Assembly: GCA_000482145.1 (NCBI GenBank)
Contig: AUXH01000026.1
Coordinates: 1 to 64,000 of the forward strand
DNA length: 64,000 nucleotides
Reading direction: 5' to 3'
DNA from: Strigomonas culicis
Lineage: Eukaryota > Euglenozoa > Kinetoplastea > Trypanosomatida > Trypanosomatidae
Below are positions 43,501 to 51,354 of this stretch, one piece after another. Under the pieces are notes generated by a model. It was not told the origin of the DNA. It searched no databases and was given only the letters and a program-made list of their open reading frames with translations. The position numbers and the translations under genes are program-made. Every line of letters starts with the position of its first letter. The stretch's first letter is position 1.

Positions 43501-44494
43501 TACCGTCGACGTGCTCTACAGCAGGGCCTTCTGCGGACTGCGCCAGTGCCTCTCGGGCGACCCTCGTGAGACCGCCCTGCTCGCCTCGCTCTCCCGCTGC
43601 GAGGCGTTCCGCGCGGAGGGCGGAAAGGCCTCTGCGGACTTCTACTGCAGCCGCGACCGCCGCCTGCTGCTCAAGCTCGTCAAGTCGACGGAGCTGCAGC
43701 ACATCAGCTCCATGGGCCCCGCGTACTTCCGCTACCTGGCGCGCTGCCTCGGGCAGCAGCGCGGCGGCGGGCCGCCGGCGACCGCGCTGGTGCCGCTGCT
43801 GGGGCTTTATGTCGTGAAGGCGAGCATGATGCCGTCCGACGGCACCGTGGTCTATTATGAGCCGAGACACTTTCTGCTGATGGAGAACATCTGGAACAGT
43901 GTGCCGGTGGCACAGAACGTGCGGCAGCTGTACGACCTGAAAGGGAGTCAGCGCAACCGGGTCGCGCCGAAGGGCTCCAATGTGCGGTTGGACGTGGACT
44001 TTGTGTACGAGACGCAGCGGGGGGACTTCTTCTTCTGCACCACCATGGACAAGGTCCACGCGATGAACACGTTGCGGGCGGACTCGAAATTCCTGCAAGG
44101 CTGCATGGTGACCGACTACTCCCTCTGTGTTATGCTGGCCGCGCGCATGCGGCCGCCGGCAGCCGCGGCAGCGGCAGGGACATCGAACGACACAACCGAG
44201 TCCATGGCGACAGCGGACGCCGAGCAGCACCTGTGGCTGGGCATCATCGACTACTTGCACCCCTACAATGGCGCGAAGCGCATCGAGTCCAAAGTCAAGT
44301 TCGGCATCGACACGGTTCTTGGCGTCTCCGTGCACGATCCGACGATCATCGACCCTCTGCGCTATCAGCAGCGCTTTCTCAAATGGATGCACAACTACTT
44401 TTGCAGTGTGCCTGGCCGCTTCGAGACGGAGGCGCACATTGTCCAGATGGACGAGAAGCTGCATGCATTGGCCTTCGAGCAACCGAAAGAGTAA
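40565..44494 (+). CDS. PIKfyve/Fab1-type phosphatidylinositol-3-phosphate 5-kinase
   Basis: The product is 1309 aa from ATG 40565; the frame is open further upstream but that part contains the splice tract. Domain order matches Fab1/PIKfyve. A FYVE zinc finger lies at about residues 8-75 (WVDD, paired CxxC and the RRKHHCRLCG motif that binds PI3P). A chaperonin (Cpn60/TCP1)-like domain lies at about 400-560. A Cys/His-rich region follows (about 690-800, e.g. YAHGG, CYSACDRC). The C-terminal PIPK kinase spans about 1025-1305 with YDLKGS (about 1122), VTDYSL and LGIIDYL (about 1225). The enzyme makes PI(3,5)P2 on endosomes and lysosomes and controls their size and acidification. All catalytic signatures I can check are present. 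The N-terminal part after the FYVE finger is low-complexity. Confidence 0.93.
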   Translation: MFGGNKALWVDDNDVLHCRSCKATFSFFRRKHHCRLCGQIFCSDCIINLRASSYLPWSTSGRRPLAESLTTLEKVCVHCYERQAQPQQSRREPTHQETVSARRWGADTSTERPTDIGAQPHSPVYHSPLSSQKKVLPLPVIAESGGGAERSGPAPFKQAPVTAHTVPPPLDIDELHRVTPPIPERDSVASSRSPSLGEAVSLPEDDAGDDDGSAAVLWGLEDPLLVIEHPLHRQARRAETRAAPCTRSFSTEDEFPFAPAQRRVEAAPPTVYAYYSKDHPQTNLLLPTTFVKKGAAATHMDEKMLRCMTDHVASLVSTHVMERLSSAATPSKETWTSLIVRSAWEAVGNTVVPIGSFPQEHIMVSWEHSRTGSLPRIDVVDGIVLHQLLLSKRMRTHLRHPKVLLVAGDLSYYSAEEEGPLRMLNGYKGYLYSIWRRIERWAPDLLLLEGNMHHYLQTTIIEQGHLCVVTNVGAATLRRVAAASQATIITDIDYTNEADLLRTDVMGTVAEFRQVRVGDGTSRTVLRGLALPLYTTVVLQAPRTDPETARQLAQAQAAAVGMVSHQTLLAHLQVDFGVGTWCGAPAGGATAAGPAPARLWQSRWTYSGDLVDLGGDRGAVDGSATPAASAAVANCLTLRKVRLELNERPPSAAGAEEDLNRRTYYNEHVSDTYVFYKSGADTPLASFLMQAMREERVHFLYAHGGTKIRVTKHACGFDQRGTAYFCKGGTDAVECFTGAWRHGGGGALSGTAGSRPGMAPPYCYSACDRCEERRRRGETLSVLLCSPFTWNLSMGAFLEYLCYAANVTACPLCGGSLSSTSDAPPPGCGGLTFCFVLFPTADALSRVEVRFHVTALKYCTIHFPAADHPCQASGEAGSASASAEDTSGAPVPSTGEEAYDACLTKDKERVYVSEPTSILRAVLLTERNSAAPPRAVGEDAHARFTSSIPPEASSGASLTRTYTLRLTPLQQQGVRDITYTVDVLYSRAFCGLRQCLSGDPRETALLASLSRCEAFRAEGGKASADFYCSRDRRLLLKLVKSTELQHISSMGPAYFRYLARCLGQQRGGGPPATALVPLLGLYVVKASMMPSDGTVVYYEPRHFLLMENIWNSVPVAQNVRQLYDLKGSQRNRVAPKGSNVRLDVDFVYETQRGDFFFCTTMDKVHAMNTLRADSKFLQGCMVTDYSLCVMLAARMRPPAAAAAAGTSNDTTESMATADAEQHLWLGIIDYLHPYNGAKRIESKVKFGIDTVLGVSVHDPTIIDPLRYQQRFLKWMHNYFCSVPGRFETEAHIVQMDEKLHALAFEQPKE

Positions 44495-44824
44495 CTGCCT
44501 CCTGCTCCACACACCGCCTGACATGCCTGCGTACAGGCATGTGCAATCAGCTTCTGCGACGGTGTGCAGTATTTTTTTTTTTTTGCACTTGCTTTCATGA
44601 ACATGTATTGATGTATTTTTCTTCTGATGTTTGCCAGTCCATAGCAGCTTGTATGATGAGAGATGAAACAGCACACAGGTGTGACTCTTGTTTTCGCATG
44701 GACACACATGTTTTCTTTCTCCCCCCCCCCTCCTTTCCACTCCCTCTTTGTCACCATTGGTTTGTCTGTTTTACGGAAAAAAATGAAGCAATCCGCTGCA
44801 ACCTCCCTTAGACCCAAACACAAA
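44495..44824 (+). promoter_or_regulatory. Spacer with splice tract that decides the start of the TMEM222-like gene
   Basis: The pyrimidine tract at 44718-44775 has no AG before the first in-frame ATG (44783). The first AGs are at 44787-44788 and 44810-44811. mRNA trimmed there would begin translation at ATG 44825 instead. Confidence 0.55.
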
Positions 44825-45406
44825 ATGGCGAACACTGCCGATGGTCCCCTTCTTCCTCCGCATATTGATACGGAACATGAGCACTATCCATTCTGTATCG
44901 TGTGGGCTCCGATTCCCATTCTGACGTGGATCCTCCCCTTTGTGGGCCACATCGGGATTTGCGACAGCAAGGGGCGCATCTATGACTTCCAGGGCTCCTA
45001 CTCGATTGGCAACGATCGCATGCTCTTTGGAAATCCGGTCAAGTACTGGGATGTCTCCAAAACGTTTGTCCCAACGTTTTACCAACTTAGCGAAAGCGAC
45101 CGCACGACACCGGAAAACGTGGCTCTTGTAAAGAAGGAGATGGAGGACTACGACGTTGCCGTTGCACGCGCCGTGCGCCACTTTCGCAAGACGCAGTTGT
45201 ACAACTTTTTCAGTAACAACTGCCATGCCTTTGTGGCGTCGGCCAGCAACGAGCAGCACTTTGCGACAAAGCAAATGAACACGTTTACGATCTGCCTCGG
45301 TATGCTTCTCCACGGCCGGTATGTGAGCTGGAAACACTTTTTAAAAGCGCACCTTGCAACAATTATCTTGCTTCTTATCGTAATCTGGATTTGCACTTTT
45401 GTTTAA
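44825..45406 (+). CDS. TMEM222/DUF778 family membrane protein
   Basis: The product is 193 aa from ATG 44825. The signature block CIVWAPIPILTWILPFVGHIG (in part) followed by YDFQGSYSI and FGNPVKYW is that of TMEM222 and the plant RTH/DUF778 proteins. A conserved NNCHAF motif (C133, H134) follows, and the last 20 residues form a membrane anchor (about 174-192). An ATG at 44783 would add 14 residues, but both candidate splice AGs lie downstream of it, so the shorter start is preferred. The pairing of GHIG (H42) with NNC (C133) resembles permuted papain-like families such as LRAT/NlpC-P60. That is an inference, and no reaction is known. Plant RTH proteins act in ethylene receptor trafficking; here a secretory-pathway role is only a guess. 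Confidence 0.85.
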   Translation: MANTADGPLLPPHIDTEHEHYPFCIVWAPIPILTWILPFVGHIGICDSKGRIYDFQGSYSIGNDRMLFGNPVKYWDVSKTFVPTFYQLSESDRTTPENVALVKKEMEDYDVAVARAVRHFRKTQLYNFFSNNCHAFVASASNEQHFATKQMNTFTICLGMLLHGRYVSWKHFLKAHLATIILLLIVIWICTFV

Positions 45407-45906
45407 AACGAAGACGTTGACGGGAAAAGTGTGAATACCCTCCTCTCTCCATTCCAAAAAAAAAAAAGGGGGGGTGCGTTGTATGGATATGTTGATCTAT
45501 TTCTTGTCGAGGATGAGCGCCTTCGCATTTCCACAAAATCATTAAGGTGGTCACGTCAATCTCAGCGCCATAAACGTCTACTGCACCTAGACACTTCACG
45601 CTTCTTTTCCCCCTTCCTTCTACTTTGGTGAACTTTTTTGTTTTCTAGATAACCATAGATGACGTACAGTAATTATGCTCCTTCTTTCTCTTCTTCTTCC
45701 GCCACCAGAACGCGGCCGCTCATAGCGCGGCGTATTGTGCAGTGGAGAATACTACTAGCTTCATCTTGACCTGTCTGGCACCCTGTCAATATCTATCGGT
45801 GACGGACGCGCCCGAAAGTTCAAGAGAGATTTATCAGCGACACCTGCTGCTTTTTGGATTCGAGATGTTGGTGTTATGTATGTATAGATGGTATTCTCTC
45901 GTATAC

Positions 45907-45989
45907 AGTACCGTACTGATGAAAACAACCATGTGCGTGAGCGAAGCTGTGAATGCACTCTTTATCAAACTCAACAGGTCTGAGGTACT
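45907..45989 (+). ncRNA. C/D box snoRNA
   Basis: Box C is TGATGA at 45917-45922 and box D is CTGA at 45980-45983. They are bracketed by a perfect 6-bp terminal stem, AGTACC (45907-45912) with GGTACT (45984-45989). A D' candidate CTGT is at 45947-45950. The nine bases CTCAACAGG just upstream of box D (offset by one) are the exact complement of the conserved LSU rRNA string CCUGUUGAG. By the D+5 rule the methylated base would be the G of that CCUG. The size of about 83 nt fits trypanosomatid C/D RNAs. The target is from remembered rRNA sequence and needs checking. Confidence 0.75.
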
Positions 45990-46090
45990 TGTATAGCCTC
46001 CGGGGAGAGACATGGTGCGTGTAGGATAGAGTTCTGCTCTACGTGTATTCGTTGTTCTTAGTTTGCCTTTAGTGTTGTCCGGAAAGTGAA

Positions 46091-46174
46091 GCTTACATGA
46101 TGAATCTTTTATAGTTTCCTGTCAGTCCGAATACCCATGAGGACATATTTTCAACTCAGCTCACACTGACAAGC
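46091..46174 (+). ncRNA. C/D box snoRNA, copy 1 of a duplicated pair (predicted LSU Am guide, snR71/SNORD29-type)
   Basis: Box C is ATGATGA at 46097-46103 and box D is CTGA at 46166-46169. Internal D' is CTGT (46119-46122) and C' is ATGAGGA (46137-46143). A 4-bp terminal stem, GCTT/AAGC, closes it. The D guide AACTCAGCTCAC pairs for 12 bases, with one G-U, to GUGAGCUGGGUU of the conserved LSU segment just after the A-loop. By D+5 the methylated base is the A of GUGAGC, by my count the equivalent of yeast 25S A2946. That site is known to be modified under snR71 (human SNORD29). Confidence 0.82.
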
Positions 46175-46243
46175 GAAAACTCACTTCACTGGATATACAG
46201 TGTCCTTGTATAGATACGTAACCCTGCTTTCCAGTAAATAGGT

Positions 46244-46330
46244 GGTGTGCATGATGAATCTTTTATAGTTTCCTGTCAGTCCGAATACCCATGAGGACAT
46301 ATTTTTCAACTCAGCTCACACTGACGTACC
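46244..46330 (+). ncRNA. C/D box snoRNA, copy 2 of the duplicated pair
   Basis: The core (46250-46325) repeats copy 1 (46096-46170) base for base except for one extra T in a T-run. Box C is at 46251-46257 and box D at 46321-46324, so both guides are unchanged. The flanks differ, yet they again form a terminal stem (GGTGTG with CGTACC, two wobble pairs). Conservation of the core with independently pairing flanks supports function. Confidence 0.82.
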
Positions 46331-46435
46331 CCACGCTGTCCGTATCGATCGATATTGATTATTTCTCCTAGCTTCCATCTCTGCTTTTATCGCGTACGTT
46401 TGCGACAAAACGCGTAACCCAGCTAATGACCGTTA

Positions 46436-46530
46436 CTCTTCCATGATGCATAACACATGTTGGTCCAAACAGTTTGATTGGCATTAATATGATAATACGA
46501 CATAAAATCACCTTTCGGCTGACGCCACAA
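46436..46530 (+). ncRNA. Probable C/D box snoRNA (predicted LSU Am807-type guide)
   Basis: Box C is ATGATGC (46443-46449), with one base off consensus. C' is ATGATAA (46489-46495) and box D is CTGA (46519-46522). The D guide ATCACCTTTCGG pairs with the conserved LSU string CCGAAAGAUGGU at 11 of 12 positions (one G-U, one mismatch). D+5 points to the second A of CCGAAAG, by my count yeast 25S A807, a known 2'-O-methyl site. A 6-bp inverted repeat, ACCGTT/AACGGT, lies slightly further out (46429-46434, 46529-46534). It is weaker than the other three. Confidence 0.55.
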
Positions 46531-46795
46531 CGGTTTCTATCGATATCACTTTGAATTGCACTTCCTATCACTATTGGTATTGTTGTTGTTACATCTTTTC
46601 CTGTGTGTTTATTGACTCCTGGATGCCTTTTAAAGTAATAGTAGTATCATTCTGTTTCGCTCTACCCTACACTCTTGCTTTGTCTTCTGTGTTAGTTGTA
46701 GAGCACCCATTTGGGGTTTCATTGCCATTTATACGAACAACAATAATACGAAAAAAGCACGTCTCTATTACTATCGTTGAAAAGAAGAGCCGAGC

Positions 46796-49700
46796 ATGCC
46801 ACTCCCAGAGTACGTGCCCGCCCTAGACGACCCTGTGCAGCCGCACTTCGAGTTAGTATCGACGCTACAGCCGTTTGCGGACAGCGATGTGGTGCAGGCC
46901 GCGGACGCCCAGGGCGGCGTAGTGGCCGTCCTTAGCAAAAGGGGTCGGCTGACGGTCTCTGTCGACGACGCGGAGGAGACGCCGCTCGCGGGCAGTCTGC
47001 CGAACCCGCACGGCGTCTTCGTGCACCCGTCGGGCCGCCACGTCCTCGTGACGGCCACGGACGGCGACGTGCACTACTTCTCGACGCGGGGCAAGCGCAC
47101 CACAGGCAACGTATCGCTCAAGACGGCGGGGGCCCACTTCAGCTCCACGCCCGTCGGCAATGCGGTGTGCTGGCTGCCGCACGCATCCGCGCCCGGCGAC
47201 GAGGAGACGCTGGCGGCCCTCGTGGGCACCTGCTCGAACGGCTATCTGCTCGAGATTCAACTCACGGTCGCCCCGGCGAACAAGTTCAAGGCGTCCGCGC
47301 GACTGCTGACGCAGCTCTCGCTGCCGCGCGCGCAGACGCCGATCCGGAGTGTCTGCGCGGAGCGGGTCGGCGAGCAGCACGTGCTGCTCGCCTCGACGGC
47401 CACACAGCTCTTCCGCTGGTGGGCGCCGTGCGCCAGCGTGGGCGCGGTGCGGGACATGCTGCTGCACGCGGGACGGGTCGGCTCCAGCAGCGTCAAGGAG
47501 GTCGACGGCGACGCGGACGCGGACGCGGGGCAGCTGCGCGTCTACCGGCCTCAGCCGGGTCAGGCGCCGCAGTCCTACGCGTGGGCGAGCGCGGCCGGCG
47601 TGGTCCACGGCCTCTTTTGGCGCGGCGTCGGCGCCGAGGAGATGGAGGAGGACGAAAAGGCGCTGCTGATGCCGGCCGCGCCGGACGACGACACGGTGTG
47701 GACGAACGAGCAGCTGCTGTGCTTCGCCGCGGCGGGCGTGGCGAGCGGCGACGAGGGCACGACGGCCCCTGCGCCCCCGTGCGTGCCCCCCACGCAGGTG
47801 GCGCTCACGCCCTTCTACATGGTGCTGCTCTATCCGCAGCGGTGCGTGGTGCTGCACCACCCGACCGGCCTGTCCTGGCGCACCAGCGGCGAGAGCCACG
47901 CGGACGGCGACCGCACACGGCAGCAGCTGGAGGAGCGCATCTGCTTCGACCCGTTCGGTGGGCCGCAGCGGCGCGCGCCGCAGCTCGTCGGCGTCCTGCG
48001 CGACGCGACGACGCACAAGGTGTACGTGGTGGACCGCGAGCAGGTGTGGGAGCTGCAGATCTTCCACGAGTACCACCAGCAGTGCCGTGTCTTTTTAGAG
48101 CGCGCCATCAACGAGTCGGAGCCGCTGCTGCTGCGCAAGCGCTTCTACGACGCGGCGAGCCACGTCGCGCTGCGGCACCCCCCCTCCCAGCGCCACCTGT
48201 GCGAGTACCTGAAGGGGATGTTCTTCCTCAAGATCGGCGCGGTGCGCAAGGCGGTCGCTGTGCTGGCCACGTGCGACCACTGCGAGAGGGTGCTGGAGGC
48301 CCTCCCGTCCGGCACCGTCCGCGGCCTGTACCTGCGGAAGCGGTACGACTACCTTCTCTCCCGCCGCACGGACGAGAAGCAGGATTCGGTCGCGCTCGCG
48401 TGCCTCGTGACGTGGGTGGTGGATGCCGCGCTGCGCGAAAAACGCGGCGCGGGCGACGCAGACCGGGTGGCCGTGGGAGAGACGCAGCTGCAGGAGTTTC
48501 TGTTGCAGTCGACGGAGCAGTGCCCCTCGCTATGGAAGCAGGCGTGCTTCTTCGAGTTTCTGTACAAGCTCCTGCGCGAGCAGGGGTACGCCGGCGCGGC
48601 GTTCCAGCTCGCCCAGCGGCTGGCGTACCACCGCCACGTCGTGCGGCAGCTCGTGGCGGAGGGCGCCTACGCGGCCGCTGTGGACGTGCTGGCGAAGCAG
48701 TGCCACTCGCAGCCGGAGCTGGCGGACCTGTGGTACGAGGCGGTGCCCGCGCTGCACCCCCAGCTGCCCATCGCCACGACCACCGGTATCCTGCGCGCCA
48801 TGGTCCACGACCTCCACGCGGGCCGCCCCGCGATGCTCGACGCGGAGCTGCTGCTGCCGACGCTCCTCAAGTACACGGTGGCGCAGAACGAGGTGGAGGG
48901 CAACAGCGAGCACCAGGCGGTGGTGCTGCTGGAGCAGTTTATTTTCCGCTTTCAGTGCGCGTCGACGGCGGTGCACAACTACTTTGTGTTGCTGCTCGCC
49001 GAGCTGGGCGACCACGAGCGTCTGGTCGACGTGCTGACGGTGTCCCTCTTTTACGATGTGGGGTACGCGTTTCGCGTGTGTCTGGCGCACAAGTGCACGG
49101 AGGCCACCATTGTCCTGTACCGGCGCCAGCACCTGTACGAGGAGGCGGTCCACGCCCTGCTCGCGGCGCACGACACGGACGAGACGGCGATGTGGATGGC
49201 GATCAGCGAGGCCGAGGAGCTGCTGCGCGGGCTGTCCGACCGCGTCGACGCGGACCGCCTCCGCGCGCTGTGGCTCATGGTGGTGGACTACGCGCTGGCG
49301 TGCGGCACGGACCAGATGGCGCTGCAGGTCGTGTCGCACTCGAACCAGGTGCTGCGCGTGGAAGACGTGTTGAGCTGCATCGACGATGACGTGGCGGTTT
49401 CCGACTTCAAGGACTACATTGGCAACACGCTCGACGCGTACACGCACACCACTTCTGGCCTGTACGCGAAGCAGGAAGAGATCTATCAGACGGCCGAGCG
49501 CATGAAGGAGGAGCTGCAGCAGCTGCGTCACCAGTTCGGCTACGTGGCGAGCAGTCAGTGCTGCCCGCTCTGCCAGCGCAACCTCCGCTTCAGCGCGCAG
49601 CCGTACCTCATGTACCCCAGCTGCAAGCACATGGTGCACGAGGCGTGCGCGCTGCGCCGCCTGCGCCAGATTGGCAACGTCGAGGTGTTCCTGTCCGACA

Positions 49701-49843
49701 ACGGCGCGCCGCCGCACCTGCTGGAGGGCGTGCAGTCCCTAGAGGACCTGGCGCAGCTGGACTGCGTGGTGTGTGGGGAGGCCGCCATCGTGGAGCTGAG
49801 CATCCCCCTTTGTGAAGAGGATGCCGCCTCATGGGAGGTGTAG
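46796..49843 (+). CDS. VPS18: VPS18 (HOPS/CORVET subunit, Pep3/deep orange family)
   Basis: The product is 1015 aa, the normal length. The N-terminal 430 residues form a beta-propeller with the Pep3/Vps18 signature region (FVHPSGRHVLVTATDGDVHYF in part, and HKVYVVDREQVWELQIF). A long alpha-solenoid with a clathrin-heavy-chain-like repeat follows (about 450-880). Before the end there is a coiled coil (QEEIYQTAERMKEELQQLRHQ in part). The C-terminal RING-like zinc finger starts near residue 921 (CCPLCQRNL...YPSCKHMVHEAC...CVVCGEAA). VPS18 is a core subunit of the HOPS and CORVET tethering complexes that drive fusion with late endosomes, lysosomes and acidocalcisome-related organelles. All expected parts are present. 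Confidence 0.92.
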   Translation: MPLPEYVPALDDPVQPHFELVSTLQPFADSDVVQAADAQGGVVAVLSKRGRLTVSVDDAEETPLAGSLPNPHGVFVHPSGRHVLVTATDGDVHYFSTRGKRTTGNVSLKTAGAHFSSTPVGNAVCWLPHASAPGDEETLAALVGTCSNGYLLEIQLTVAPANKFKASARLLTQLSLPRAQTPIRSVCAERVGEQHVLLASTATQLFRWWAPCASVGAVRDMLLHAGRVGSSSVKEVDGDADADAGQLRVYRPQPGQAPQSYAWASAAGVVHGLFWRGVGAEEMEEDEKALLMPAAPDDDTVWTNEQLLCFAAAGVASGDEGTTAPAPPCVPPTQVALTPFYMVLLYPQRCVVLHHPTGLSWRTSGESHADGDRTRQQLEERICFDPFGGPQRRAPQLVGVLRDATTHKVYVVDREQVWELQIFHEYHQQCRVFLERAINESEPLLLRKRFYDAASHVALRHPPSQRHLCEYLKGMFFLKIGAVRKAVAVLATCDHCERVLEALPSGTVRGLYLRKRYDYLLSRRTDEKQDSVALACLVTWVVDAALREKRGAGDADRVAVGETQLQEFLLQSTEQCPSLWKQACFFEFLYKLLREQGYAGAAFQLAQRLAYHRHVVRQLVAEGAYAAAVDVLAKQCHSQPELADLWYEAVPALHPQLPIATTTGILRAMVHDLHAGRPAMLDAELLLPTLLKYTVAQNEVEGNSEHQAVVLLEQFIFRFQCASTAVHNYFVLLLAELGDHERLVDVLTVSLFYDVGYAFRVCLAHKCTEATIVLYRRQHLYEEAVHALLAAHDTDETAMWMAISEAEELLRGLSDRVDADRLRALWLMVVDYALACGTDQMALQVVSHSNQVLRVEDVLSCIDDDVAVSDFKDYIGNTLDAYTHTTSGLYAKQEEIYQTAERMKEELQQLRHQFGYVASSQCCPLCQRNLRFSAQPYLMYPSCKHMVHEACALRRLRQIGNVEVFLSDNGAPPHLLEGVQSLEDLAQLDCVVCGEAAIVELSIPLCEEDAASWEV

Positions 49844-49875
49844 AGAGCGACTCCCAGACATGTATTTCGTCCTAT

Positions 49876-49915
<40 letters not shown>

Positions 49916-50124
49916 CTTGCTTCGAGAACAACTCGTATGAATAATAACCCAACACGTGCTTGGAACAATGATCGAGTCTGCATGTGATGAGCGCGTCTCG
50001 CGACCTCTCTGCACCGATTCCCCTCCTTTTTATGCTCCTGCTCACTCCCCCCTTCTCTTTTTTTGTATAGCTGCGTTGCTTTCTTGAACGTGAGTAGTTT
50101 TCCGTCTTCTCGTTTGTGTGTGTC
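49844..50124. other. Intergenic spacer with (GT)n repeat and splice tract
   Basis: A (GT)n microsatellite lies at 49879-49912. A pyrimidine tract (50038-50065) ends in TATAG with AG at 50069-50070, the probable trans-splice acceptor 54 nt before ATG 50125. Confidence 0.65.
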
Positions 50125-51192
50125 ATGCGGTCCACTGTGAAGGTTCCGTATCTGACCGACGTCGCCGTGAACCTGACGGATTGCGTCTTTCGCGGTGTCG
50201 ACTACAAAGGGAATCGGGTGCACGAGGACGACTTTGAGCGCGTGCTGCAGCGCGCGGCGGCGCAGAACGTGCAGCAGATCATCATCACCGGCACGAACCT
50301 GGCGCAGTGCGAGAAGGCCATCGCCCTGTGCCGGCGCTACCCGGACCACCGGCTGCTGTGCACGGTGGGGGTGCACCCGGCGCACTCGGCCGAGTTCCTG
50401 CAGCCCTACCAGCGCGAGGCGGTCGACGCCGTCGTCGCGGACGACCTCTCCGTCGTGGAGCCGCACCCGCCGCCCATGGCGGCCCCCGTGCCCGCGGCGG
50501 AGGAGGAGCGCCACGCCGCGGCGCGCCTCGCGCGGCTGGTCGAGCTGGTGGAGGCGAACCGCGACGTGGTCGTCGCCGTCGGCGAGATCGGCATCGACTA
50601 CGCGGAGCTGTCGTGCTGCCCGCGCGAGGTGCAGACCAAGTACTTTGTGCGGCAGCTGCACACGTTCGCGCCGCTCGGCGTGCCCTTCCTCTTCCACTCG
50701 CGCGCGTGCGGGATGGAGTTCGTGAAGCTGCTGCAGCAGAACCCGGTGCCCCACCTGCACGGCATCGTGCACAGCTTCAACGGCAGCCAGGAGGAGCAGG
50801 ACTGGCTGCTCGCCCAGGGCCTCTACCTCAGCCTCAACGGCAGCGCGTTCCGCGAGCGCGAGATGGCCGCGCAGGCCGTGGCGATTCCGCTCGAGCGGCT
50901 GCTGCTGGAGACGGACGCGCCGTGGTGCGACATACGCAAGAGGGACTACGGCTACGCGTTTGTCCAGACGCACTTCCCCACCGTCAAGCGCCGCAAGGGG
51001 ACGCTGGTGCTCGGCGACCACTGCCTGGAGCGCCGCAACGAGCCGTGCCACCTGCCGCAGGTGCTCGAGTCCTACCTCGGCTGCCGCGCGCAGCTCGTCG
51101 GCGAGGCCGCCGCGCCGTCCTCGGTCGACGACCTCGTCCGCGTCCTGTTTGCTAACTGTAAGGCCGCCTTCCGCTTGGAGGAGGCCCCGTAA
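50125..51192 (+). CDS. TatD-family metal-dependent DNase (TATDN1-like)
   Basis: The product is 355 aa from ATG 50125; the frame extends three codons upstream only to a GTG. It is a TIM-barrel TatD hydrolase. The opening motif is TDVAVNLTDCVFRG, where the usual HxH is replaced by V-N as in TATDN1 proteins (IDIGxNLTDPMFRG). Metal ligands are visible as E154 (GEIGIDY), H191 (LFHSRA), H216 (GIVHSF) and D264 (ETDAPW). These enzymes act as 3'-5' exonuclease or endonuclease on DNA. In trypanosomes a TatD homologue has been linked to DNA degradation during cell death. An insertion with Pro/Ala/Glu-rich residues (about 105-135) is extra. It is the last gene of the rightward unit. Confidence 0.9.
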   Translation: MRSTVKVPYLTDVAVNLTDCVFRGVDYKGNRVHEDDFERVLQRAAAQNVQQIIITGTNLAQCEKAIALCRRYPDHRLLCTVGVHPAHSAEFLQPYQREAVDAVVADDLSVVEPHPPPMAAPVPAAEEERHAAARLARLVELVEANRDVVVAVGEIGIDYAELSCCPREVQTKYFVRQLHTFAPLGVPFLFHSRACGMEFVKLLQQNPVPHLHGIVHSFNGSQEEQDWLLAQGLYLSLNGSAFREREMAAQAVAIPLERLLLETDAPWCDIRKRDYGYAFVQTHFPTVKRRKGTLVLGDHCLERRNEPCHLPQVLESYLGCRAQLVGEAAAPSSVDDLVRVLFANCKAAFRLEEAP

Positions 51193-51354
51193 GGAACCAC
51201 AACCGTCTCCACACCTCCTCACGAGCGATGCTCTTGCTCCTCGTGCTGCCTCTGTCTTGCCAAACCCTCCGCCCCCCACGTGCTTTTCACCCCACCCCTC
51301 TCGAACTCTTCTTCACGCACCCCGCCGGGCAAGGATCACATCAAATACCCCAAG

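Larger units (their letters stand above)
45407..46795 (+). other. Long spacer carrying a C/D snoRNA cluster
   Basis: At 1389 bp this is the longest gene-free stretch. It lacks credible protein frames but holds four C/D box snoRNA-like units between 45.90 and 46.53 kb, listed separately. A pyrimidine-rich stretch (46661-46690) with AG at 46694-46695 is the probable splice acceptor for VPS18. An A-run followed by a G-run lies at 45457-45473. Confidence 0.7.

Noticed and set aside
45702..45751. H/ACA-like single hairpin (CCAC/GTGG lower stem, GCCGC/GCGGC upper stem) with AGA 14 nt after the upper stem
   Set aside because: Geometry is suggestive and it lies in the snoRNA cluster, but the lower stem is only 4 bp and I could not match the pocket to any rRNA segment.
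45742..45996. 84-codon frame within the snoRNA spacer
   Set aside because: It overlaps a well supported snoRNA, has no conserved-looking content and lacks its own splice signal.
46188..46235. Hairpin between the two snoRNA copies (ACTGGA/TCCAGT and TATACA/TGTATA)
   Set aside because: No AGA/ACA box at the right spacing and only a one-sided internal loop; may be chance.
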